This document shows positions 46,382 through 56,644 of a stretch of DNA of 64,000 bases, piece by piece; position 1 is the first letter of the stretch, and the number at the start of each line of letters is the position of its first letter. The notes beneath the pieces are model-generated. The model saw only the letters and a program-made list of their open reading frames with translations. It had not been told where the DNA came from and did no database searches. A program made the translations under genes and the position numbers. The DNA is from Tulasnella sp. 424 (Eukaryota; Basidiomycota; Agaricomycetes; Cantharellales; Tulasnellaceae): contig WSUB01000026.1 of the NCBI GenBank assembly GCA_019633425.1, positions 248,001 to 312,000 on the forward strand, read 5' to 3'.

Positions 46382-49300
46382 ATGACCACTTTGGAGCTCA
46401 ATTTTGCCGCTCTGGTATGTTTGCGTTCAGTCTATACGAGGGCGTCAATGTATATAACTGGCTTAACAGGAGAGCTACCTCCAAAACCTGAACCACCTTT
46501 TTATTGAGATCGGAAGACTTAAGTCAGAGCCAGAATACGAGGAGAAAAGGGGTGGATATAGCGATGTTCGCGTGGCCACCCTCGACCCGAGAACTCCGAC
46601 TTCCAGACTAGTGGCCGCAAAAACCATTCGTCTAAGAGCCCGATGCAAGGAACCCCAGAGAATTGCCTTTGTTCGTAAACTATTATGAGGGAGCGGTTCC
46701 TGAGCATGTCTAACCCGCTTTGTTTCTAACAGCGTTTAGCCCGCGAGCTCAGAGTATGGGCTAGACTTCAACACCCGCATGTCTTGCCCTTGCTTGGTTA
46801 CTTTCTTGATAAAGATTACAAAGTCGCGGTTCTGGTTTCCGAATACATGATCCACGGCGATCTGAAGGATTATATCGAGCAAAAGGGACCCGCCTGGGGC
46901 GCACGTTTACAACTAGTGAGGGGTTTCGGCTTGATATATCGTTTTCTCGATGCTGAATCAGCCATAGATTCGTGATGCGACAGATGGGCTTGCATATCTC
47001 CATGGGCAGGATCCGCCGATTCTTCACGGCGACCTAAAAGCGGTACCGCAGTCTTTACGTCTTTATCTGTTTCCAGCTGACACGGCGATTCGTTAAGGGA
47101 AATGTTCTCATCAACGGGGAACTGCGAGCATCTCTCGCAGACTTTGGTCTCTCGAAAGCCTTGCAGGCGGGGTCGACTGGACTCACAACAAGCGATGGCC
47201 TTAAAGGAACGCTTCGTTATTATAGCCCAGAGCTCATGTCAGAGTCGAACCCTAATCGTTGCTTACCGAGTGATATCTGGGCATGGGCATGTTTAGCTCT
47301 TGAGGTAAGCATTATCGGTTAGGCGTGGGTGTCACTTCGAAGTTCGCATTGATAGGGTACCCTTCCAGGCGTTGACGGATAAGTTACCGTATGCCACGAA
47401 GACTACCGAACATGCTATCATCGTTGCTCTCCTGGAGAGTGAAATTCCAGCTGAAATAGAAAGCCTACTGATTCCTGTACCGGATCTCAAGCTTCTCCTT
47501 GCCAAGTGCTGGGCCATTACGCCCATTGAGCGACCATCGGCAGCTTACTGTCTTCGCATCCTTAACTCAGTATCACCATCCTCCCAGGCTAGTATTCACG
47601 TTGGAAAGTGAGTCAAAGCATTTGGAACGTGGACCGGGCCTTGTTGGTGGCTTTCGGAGTGTCGCTTCAATGAGCTGATCCCTTGCCTTAAGAATCACCG
47701 TCCAAGAGAACCCTAAACAGCCAAGCCTTCGGGAGACCGACTCGAGTGTCAGTCCGACGAACATCGGAAGCGGTGCACGACCTCAAAATAATGCCGACAG
47801 AGGTTCTAGGCGGAATGCGGAGAGGCGTGAGGAAGAATACGAAAACGCGGAACCCTCGGGCTCTAGCAAAGATAAACTCTGGAGTGAGGTATTCCAAGAG
47901 CGGATCCCCTCACTCAAGGCCTTACAAGCTGCAAAAGGCTCGAGAGAGGACACTTCCAGAGCCATCGGGCCATCTTCGAACTCGGTTCCGTCGCAACTGA
48001 ACGCGCGCGTTCCTCAGCAAAGGCAAGCTCGTACTGTAATAAGATCGAAGGCGTGGCCAGTTGTTGGTTCAGCTCCTACCCAACCGAAACCTCACGAGCC
48101 AGCTCAAACGCCACATCAAACCCAGCTAGGAACGCCGTCCCCTTACGGCTATGATACATATTCTCGCCTGTCATTTGGGCATCCGCCTCCAGCATATCCT
48201 CCTTTTCAGCCGCCAATCATGCAGTATGGTGCTTTCCAGCCACCTGGTGGTCCCTTTCCTGGGTATCCACCTTTACCTCCTCCCCCTGCCCCATTGCCCA
48301 CCGGTCCGTGGCCCCCGTACGATCAAACCATTCTTGGGCAGTACCCAGCTCCACCACAACCTTTTCCTCAGACCCGCGCAACCTACTTTTCTCCAGGACT
48401 GCAACGACATCCTCACGCCACAACATCTTTGCGAGGGTTAGAGACTCCATCAGCTGTTTCCGAAAGAGAGATGAAGATGACAAAAGAGCTGCACCAGAAG
48501 GAGTGGGACGCGTTCCGTGCGGAGCGTGAGGCTGAGAGACGGGAACGGGAAAGGAGGAAGCATCAGAAGAGGTATGTCGATATTGAAGTTGAATCGCAAC
48601 ATCCTAAATCTTGTTCCAACAACTCGCAATACAGGAATCCTGAGGACGAGGATAGAGAAACGGAATACGAGAGTGGTAGCCAAGAAGACGAAGACGAAGA
48701 AGTTGAACGACTAAGGGCAGTTCGAATGGCTTCCTTCCTAGCCGAACGTCCTCCCCCTGCCTCATTCCCCACCCGTTCGTGGCCCCCGGACGACCAAACC
48801 ATTTTTGGGCAGTACCCAGCTCCCAATGTCTGGTCAACGGGGGCCAATCGCTCCCCCAGAGGCCAAAGGCCCCATTTATCTTATACCTGATGGTGTAGCG
48901 GTATGCCGCCGGTCCCTATGTACCCCAGCGGCTTGTCGTACCTAGCGTTCTACATCGTTCCCCACCTGCTATTCGAACGAGCCTGCTACGTACAGACCGA
49001 TCCCGGCGTTTCCAATGGGGAGCGCACTGAAAGATTGATACGCAAACTGGATGCCGTAAGTATCGTCATCCGAACCTCATTAGGTTTTGGCATGGACGTT
49101 TCTCACTAACGGGACAGATGGACTTCCCTGTCAGAACATATCTCCTTTCCTGCTATATACAAGTCGTTAACGAAGAATCCAAGAAGAATATCACCATATG
49201 CATGCTGGATGATCAGATTATTGTGAAATTTCTCGAACGTGTCGTGAGCCGTGAAGAGCTAGCAGAAAGGGTGACCGCGTCCCGCGAAGCGCGATGTGGT

Positions 49301-49393
49301 GCTGACCCACTGGAAAGAACCTTCGTGTCTCAGGTGGGGTGGAGTGGTGACTTTCAGGCAATTGTGCCTAAACTCTCGGAAGTACTCAAATAA
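46382..49393 (+). CDS. TKL-type protein kinase with Pro-rich tail and C-terminal module (kinase C)
   Basis: Exons 46382-46414, 46470-46670, 46733-46915, 46968-47042, 47098-47304 and 47369-47607 match kinase B exon by exon (33, 201, 183, 75, 207, 239). Then follow 47693-about 48811, about 48899-49055 and 49118-49393; this gives 829 residues in frame, though the border at 48811/48899 is tentative and 48573-48635 could be an in-frame intron. Catalytic residues are present (VAAKTI, HGDLKAGN, ADFGLSK), but the Gly loop reads GGYSDV. The long linker is Pro/Gln-rich and contains a repeated WPP(Y/D)DQTI(L/F)GQYPAP element, then an acidic/basic coiled segment. The C-terminus has one copy of the module seen in kinase B (RTERLIRKLDA, then MDFPVRTY). 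Confidence 0.75.
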
Positions 49394-49736
49394 GCTCAGA
49401 GTCCTCTCATTACTTATATGTAACCCATCTCGGGATCTAGCTAAATCAACCCAGTCGTGCTCTTCCCTCTACGTCCTCCGTGACGTCTCACTACGCATCA
49501 TCGTACAGAAACCAAGAACGCGAATTCCTGACGAATCCCTGCAGTGAGCGACTCACATAAACGGCAACACCCGATATCCGCGGTTTATAGGCCACCTCGG
49601 GATTGAGATGTTGTTACCGTCGCTCGTCACCTTAGGGTCGAGCTGTGTTTGTCAGCGGGAGGAGGACTTTTGCAGTGTGTCCAGAATGTGCTGGACAGGA
49701 TCACCGAGGCCTCCTTACCTCAATGCGGTGGCGGGT
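49394..49736. other. 3' flank of kinase C
   Basis: Downstream of kinase C and before the duplicated promoter block. No gene or special structure is visible. Confidence 0.4.
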
Positions 49737-50180
49737 TGTGTCTCGTGACTCTTTGCATTGTTATGATCACGTGATGTACATGCGGCGCGTCGTTTCCGTG
49801 TTTTGAGGTGTCACTTTCACTTCCCCTGGCGTCACTTCGCTTTCCCTGACGTTGGACAAGTTGAATCTGACTCCAAGACGAATACCACTCACCGCTCACA
49901 TCCATCAGAGTCTTTGCATGGTGGGATCGGCGTCGAGGGAGAGGTCCGAGCTGGCGGTGACTGGTGAGGTGCATCAAAAAAGATCGACGTGCCACCGCCA
50001 CTGTATCGTTTCCCCGCCGCTTCCATTGTTCTGCAAGCCACCACTCCGTTCATAATGAAGTGCACGAGGCTTGGTGGGCGGTTCCTGGGGTCCTGTGTGA
50101 CTGTGGCGGGGTCTCGTTGGTATTGCAACGGCAGGAACGTAAACAAAGCAGCTTCTCAACATTCGCTTCTTCTCTTGCGG
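49737..50180. repeat. Duplicated upstream region (right copy), promoter of the kinase at 50292
   Basis: This is the partner of 45688-46092. It contains the palindromic E-box-like site atcacgtgat at 49766-49775, conserved with the left copy, and ends about 110 bp before the start codon of the next gene. In the right copy a frame without stops runs into the kinase; the left copy has a stop at the corresponding place, so this region is more likely untranslated. Confidence 0.8.
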
Positions 50181-50291
50181 CCACTCTGTTCAACTTCACC
50201 TTCGAAGGCCAGCACCTCCCTCCCCTCTCACCTCTCTCTCTCCCTCTGCTATTTCCCCGGGTTCCTCTACTTTAGCAGACTAGATGTTAAG

Positions 50292-53200
50292 ATGGCGAGT
50301 GCAGCTGTTTTTCTAAACGCTACTCAGGATATACAACACCAATTCGCCAACGACTCCTCCTTCGGCTCGTCCGCACATCATCATGCCGGTTCAAATTCGA
50401 CAGCGTCCGACATTTTCAGCCTGACGGACGACGAGCTCAAGGAGCGTCTTCACTTCATTCGTGAGATTGGGTATGGAAACTGGGGCTCTGTCTGGTGAGT
50501 AGTGTGCGCAAGCCAATGCACCGAGGCTGCATTCCAATCTCATCCCAATTTGCAACCCCCCTCCCCCCGTCCGCAGGTCATGCTTCACCAAGGACAGTCC
50601 CACACGCGAAAAAGTGGCAGTCAAGCTAGTGCACCGATCCAAGACCCCCACTACCGCAGCGAGAGTCAAGTCTCTGTACGTATTTTTGGCAGTTCGATTT
50701 CATTTTGGCGGCGGTAAACATTTCAATGCTGACTGCATTTCCTCAGTTGGAACGAGATGAAGATTCACCGGTCCTTCAGGCAGGACTCGCACCCCTCGAT
50801 CGTATCGTTCCACTCGTTCACTATTACCCCGTCGTTCGCGTTGATTACAATGTGAGTCGCAACGCGTTGGGGCATAAATTTTGACGCGACGATTCACATG
50901 CCATGCGATGCGCATCACCCATCTCGTAGGGAATACCTCCCCCGCCTCATCCCCGTCGAAGTTCACGAATCCAAGGCTCGCGGATGGTTCGAATCTCTTC
51001 TGGGAGGTGTCCACTTCCTTCACCGTCACAAAGTCAGCCATAACGACATCAAGTAAGAGTCTTCTCCCGGTTGCTCTCTCTGCCGCCAGATCACGCCCTA
51101 ACGAGCTAACGTCGACCCTGGTTTCCCTCCCTTCCCCACAGACCCGCAAACATCCTCCTGAGCGCAACGTGCATTCCCGTGCTAGTCGACTTCGGGTTCG
51201 CCGAGCACTACTCCTCGAGCAAGACTCCCAAGGAGAAGATGTTCCTCTCCAACCTCGCCTACGGAACGCCCGAATACCTGTCCCCGGAACGCGCCAAGGG
51301 GCTCATCCACGACACCCGCTTGTCGGACATGTGGTCTCTCGGCGTCACGTTCTTTGAGATCCTCGTCGGTCGTACGCCTTTCGAGCTCGTGGAAGGCGAG
51401 GCCTTCGAGACCCAAGAGGACCTGGAACGATACTGGAAGCGGACCAAGGAAGGAACGTGGCTCGGACAAGAAGAATGGCAACGGCGTATGAGCGACGGGT
51501 TGCAGTCTCTGCTTCGGCGGATGATGTGCCCCGACGTAAAGCGTCGCATCAAAGCAGGAGAGGCATTGGCCGATCCTTATTGGGTCTCCGAGCCCTATCC
51601 CTTCGGGGACGACAGCTACTTGGCCTCCCCACCCGGAATCTTCACCACCCCACGCCCCTCAGCCATCCCAACGTTCGAATCCGAGCTCAAAGCCGTCGAG
51701 ACCACACCCGCGCGAGGTGGAGGAGGAGTCGTCGACGAGAAGCAGCAGCAGCAATTATTCGCCACTCCTACGAAACAGCCTCCCCGATCACCTGCAGCCA
51801 AAAAGGGCAAGAACCGTAAAGAGAAGCCAGCGAAAGCTGTGTATCAAGAACCCACGACTCCAAAGACCCCCGCAAGGACCGCAGCCTCTACTAGAAGGGC
51901 TGCAGTTCGATCATCTCCACCGTCCCATCCGTCGTTTTCCGCCGCTGCGAGAGCTCCAGCTGCCCTCCCTCAGCAACAGCAGCCCGGATCCACTGCCGCC
52001 TCTCGCGCTGCAGCTTCTGGTATTCCGGTTACGGCCAAGCGGAAACCCTTGGCGACGACTGTTATCAACGGCACCAACACGTCCAACAAGGAAAACGCTC
52101 CGTCGTCGGCTCGGGGAAAGAAGAAAGCCATGCCCGAGGACGACTCTGCTCCGGTGAACGTTCATATTGGGAAGAAAGTACCAGCGAGGAAACCCATCCC
52201 GGCTGGGCTCGCGTCGCTCCCCAGGTCGTCTGTCGAGCCGAAAACCCCAGTGAAGAGCCAGCCTCGAGGTGTCAGGACCGAGGCGAGGGACGACGCTCCT
52301 CCCGTCCCGCGAGGCAGCGCAGCCAGAGTCCCTTCAACATACAACCAGCCGACCGCAGCGAGCGACGCCAAGAAGGCTCCGCTATCCGTCGGAGCAGGGA
52401 GCACCGCTCTCGCCATGGCCAGAAAATACCGCGAAGAAAAAGAGAAACTCAAGTCCGCCGCGGAAGAATTGGACGATCCGTCTTTGATGATGAGCCTCGA
52501 CTTGAATCGTTCCCTTGTGCAAAGCTTGATATGCCCTTCGCCTGAAGCGAAGAGGGTGGATGGTAAATCTGCTGCGGATGCGGATAGGAGTGGGGCGTCG
52601 TCGTCGTTGTTGGCGGTGGAGTCGCCTGCTGGCCCCAGTGTTCCTCGCCGAGGTACGTTCCCTTCGGGCTCTTGTTCTGAAAAGTGAATTCTGACTTGTA
52701 GCTGCCTTTTAGACCCGCCTAAATCGGTGTTGGAGCTCGTGAAAGAAGCCAAGGCATCCATGAACGAGCGCGCTCGCCTCCGCCAACAGCAGCAATTCCA
52801 GCTGCAGGAAGAGTCGATGATCGAGGAACCGGGAAGCGTCAACGACTTTGACATCTCGGGTTCTTATTTCGGAATGGAAAGCCAACTCGGTACGTAAAAG
52901 CTTCTGCTGTTCGGGCGTTTCCGCTTCTCCTCGCTTTTTATTGACGTTGGTTTTCTCGCGCCTAGCCCTGCCATCGCCCTCGGTGGCTGATCTGTCCCTC
53001 GTTGGAGCTGGAGATCTTCCGCGACCCTTGTTCCAGAGCGATACGTTCCCTCGCTCTTCTAAGGACTCGACCTCTGCATCCATCATCTTCAAGCAGAGTC
53101 TGCGCATGTCGATGGGTATGTTCTTGTCTCTCTTTCAACCCAACACTCATACCCTAACGAATCTCTACTTCCTATAGACAAGCTCGGCAGCAGGATGTCC

Positions 53201-54610
53201 TCCGCTGTTGGCGCGAGCAAGCACAGCCGTGCGGTCTCTGTGCAGGAAATTCGTTCCTCGTTCGACACCGCTCGCGAGAACGCCATGACTCCGACTCTAG
53301 ATGCCAACGAACGTCGATCGGCCGACTCGGAAGCTGACCGGATGACGCTGTGGCTTCGTAGCATTGAGCGGGTGGTGGAGGAGACTCGCACCAACTTCCA
53401 GAGCGGGAACGCTCAAGTGCCGGTTTCGCCTACTCGTCTCCCTTCGCTTCCTCCTCGTATCATCCAAGTCTCACCTTCGAAACGTTCGTCGAACAAGGTC
53501 CACCCTGTTCTCATGGTTGATTCTCCCAGTGGACGGAAGAGGCGTGCCACTGTCGGAGGGTCTTCTGCACCCGAATTCGTCATGGCTCAGGAAGGCCGTC
53601 TGTCCTCTACGGTCGATGATATAGCCTCACTCAATAGGAGTGTCAGCATGCGGGTCCAGGGACATATCTCGCCCGTTGCCAATTTAGAACAAGGTATGTC
53701 TTGACCAAAGTTTTTCGGAATTGCGAGTTTTTGGCTCATTTGGTCGTTTGTCGTTTCAGAAATATTGAGGGCCCAATCTCCGGCTCCTCAACGCCTCTCC
53801 GCGGTCATTGATCCTGCGGACTTCTCCGTCGAATTCATGAGGTCGAAGGATCGGACTACCTCACCCGAACCCAAGGCTCCGACACCGTTGCTTCCCGCTG
53901 TCACCATTTCGCAACGGGCACCAAACTACTCCCCTCCTCCCAGCCCGACCACCTCCTTGTCCGATCAACGAAGGAAGTCGCGGACCTCTATCCTGCTTAT
54001 GGACCGACTTGGGGTACCCTCGACCATGAACCTCGCTGCATCCACGTCGTCTGTCAACTTTGGCACGAGTACTGAGGGTACCCCTCCTCAGCGATCGACC
54101 CAATCTTCCCCCAAGGATTACGATCGGTTGTTGATGTCCACCTCTGGGGTGTCGCGACTTGGCAAAGGCTACCAATCTGATCGTTGCGGCAAGCGCAAGT
54201 CGGTATATGAACCCAAAGCTCCATCGCCTCCTCAACCCCGTCAGGTTCCTTCCACTCCTCAGTCTTGTACAGTACCCTCCACGCCATCGTCTAAATTCAA
54301 TCGCAAGACCTTGTTTGGGACACGTACGATGGGTACGAACAAGTCTGCGGAGCCAGTCATGAACCGGAGCAACAGCAGCACCTTCAAAGTTGCCACTGGG
54401 AAGCTTGTCAAATCCTTCGACGATCTCGGAGGGAAGAAAGCAACCCCAACTCTAGCCGGTGCTCGTCTCAAAGTTCCTCAGAACACCCCTTCTCCCAAGA
54501 CAACGACTGAGAAAACCGATAGCGTCACCGGTCGGGTGCGCAAGGCTCTCCAGAACATTCTATCCACTCCACGACGGCCGAGGACTTTCACGACTCAGCA
54601 GGGACTTTGA
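50292..54610 (+). CDS. Ser/Thr protein kinase with long Ser/Pro-rich tail
   Basis: Nine exons (50292-50494, 50577-50675, 50747-50851, 50930-51052, 51142-52652, 52713-52889, 52966-53115, 53178-53693, 53760-54610) give 1,244 residues in frame. The kinase domain spans about 50-320: IGYGNWGSVW, Lys in VAVKLVHRSK, HNDIKPANILL (an HND variant of HRD), VDFGFAEHY, GTPEYLSPERAKG, and SDMWSLGVTFFEILVGRTPF. The tail of over 900 residues is rich in Ser, Pro and Lys with many SP/TP sites, a KEN-box motif near residue 493 (SNKENAPSS), and repeated RKS/RRA-type basic patches. The domain is intact; I cannot assign it to a named yeast orthologue. KEN boxes can mark proteins degraded by the APC/C, so cell-cycle control is possible but inferred. 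It is not a member of the A-C family. Confidence 0.82.
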
Positions 54611-56358
54611 TGAATGATCGTAATGCTTCACACGTGAATCACGTCCGCCGACACTTCCCCTTGAACGCCATCCTTACGACGCGCTTTTTTGATCCAACGT
54701 ACGTCCATCTGCCTCTTATTTGATTTCGTTTCACGCCATCGTCCGGGACTTTCACGCTATTCGTAACTCTCTATCACGTTTCACGACCCCCCTCTGGAAT
54801 GTTTTGCAATTGTTTTGTCACGGGTTTGCAAAGTCGTTTTATTTTTTTTGTTCACGTTTTTTTTTGTCCTTCTATGCTTATGCCCCTTCCTGAGCAACGC
54901 TTACTCCACGATAACGTTTTGGTCAACGTTGTTTCGGTTCTTTTTTCATTCTATTTTCATGAACCATCTTGTATTATTCTCGGCTGGACTTCTGAACCCC
55001 ATTCGGGGTTTTTTTGTCGTTTTTCCCATTTTGCTTTTGCCTTCTTCCCCTTCTCTCGAGTCAGCCATTTATTCACCCACTTTTCAAAGAAGCACTTTGT
55101 AGAACGCCATTTTCCACCGTTTTTTGTTGACCCACTGTCGCTCTTTTAAACAAGCTTTATTCATTTGTATCGACGGCTTTTATGGTTAAATGTGAATATG
55201 CATTAATATTCGCCACGTTTCTTTTTTGACCTGTTTGCTCCGTTTGTTAACTCGTTTTAACGAATATTGCCGAGATGCATTTGTTTTCTTCGATTCGTTC
55301 GCAGTCGTGCGAATGGAACTTTGACTGTTTTCGCCTTTCGTGTGGTGTGCACGTGCGTGTGTTTGTCCTTTAGAGCCCAGCGTTTCAACTTTCACCGCGC
55401 TCGCCCCTCAATGACATTCACCATCTTGACAAAAACGACCTACGTCATTCCAAAAGCCCCGAATGAACTGCGTTGATATTTTGTCTCAGCCCGACGCCGG
55501 GTATTTATGGAAGGTCCAGGATCGGGGGAGAGGGAGGTGGTCAAACAAGCAACGTTACCAAGTCTTCACCTTCCAGTTCCACACGCTTTCTGATGTCTTC
55601 TTTTGTAAGTGCACATCCGCATCGTCCTCGGCACGCATGCCGAGTAAGTTGATTCCTCTACCACCAGCCTCGTCGCAACGCCGTTGATTATGGCACTCCT
55701 TCGACGCAATCCGGTCTCGCTGTCGTGCTTCCTCGCCGGGACGCAGTTGATTACGGAAGACCACCGTGCCAAGCAATCCCGGGACTGAACATAACCTCCG
55801 ATTCGTTTCCTGGAACGCCAACCTTCTTAACAGGTTTTCCTATAAGCCCTAATGACGTGCGAATTCCTTTCGACCCATTCAGATCCAGGCGTTGAAAGAA
55901 ATTTGCTTCCCCTCCCTACAAGTGTATCATTGCTCACATATATCGTGTATTTTCTTCCACTGTATTATTTCGTGTGTTATTCAATGATTCGTATTGGTCT
56001 TTTTTCTTTTCTCATTTCGGCATGTACGGACATGGGTGAATGCAACAGGACGTACAATGGGTATCCGGGATCATGGCCAACAATAACCACCTGCCTAATT
56101 GGCTTCGCTTGACCAATCAAACCCAAGTCACTTCGCGCCAGCCATTCTCTTCTTGGTCGACAAAAGGGTCGGATACTTGTCCGGACCTAGAAAGAGAAAG
56201 TTGATCAACGCCTGTCCTCGGGCGGTTCAAGCGGACATAGAGCGAGTAGAATCGCTGCACGTCTAAAGGTAGCCTGATTCCCTGACTAGCCTTAACTCTT
56301 ACCCCTGTAATGACAGCGGGACGAGTCCTGTGGGTTTGCCAATACTGATTGCTTCGAG
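54611..56358. other. T-rich intergenic region
   Basis: About 54800-55200 is strikingly T-rich on this strand and is probably 3' untranslated or terminator sequence of the kinase. Open frames here (up to 116 codons) consist of Phe/Leu/Ser-rich low-complexity sequence and are not credible proteins. No gene is supported. Confidence 0.55.
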
Positions 56359-56389
56359 CCAATCACCGGCGGCACAATGCTTATATAAG
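56359..56389 (+). promoter_or_regulatory. CCAAT box and TATA box of the NLR-like gene
   Basis: A ccaat motif at 56359-56363 is followed about 20 bp later by tatataag at 56382-56389, roughly 255 bp before the start codon. A further ccaat lies near 56113. Together they look like a conventional core promoter. Confidence 0.5.
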
Positions 56390-56644
56390 CCGTCCGACGC
56401 GCATTATGATTGGTCGACAGTGTGTTGGGGATCAAAAGCCCCACCTCATTCCGGGCACAACAATCAACAGGTGAGTTTGTGCGGGCGTTTGACCGAGAAT
56501 GGAAGTTGAGTAAGGAACAGCCTCTCCCCACGTGTACCCTGCTGGCAAGATCGCTCGTAGACCTCCCTCCATCACCACCACATTCAACGACGACCTTTAT
56601 TCAATACATCGCAGTCACCTTCCACCTATCAAGCAGCAGTCATT

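Noticed and set aside
49989..50291. In-frame upstream extension of the kinase at 50292
   Set aside because: The sequence belongs to the duplicated promoter block, whose other copy has a stop at the matching place, and it encodes nothing kinase-like. The ATG at 50292 is preferred.
54799..55149. Two overlapping plus-strand frames of 95-116 codons
   Set aside because: They are Phe/Leu/Ser-rich translations of a T-rich stretch after the kinase gene, with no homology signal.
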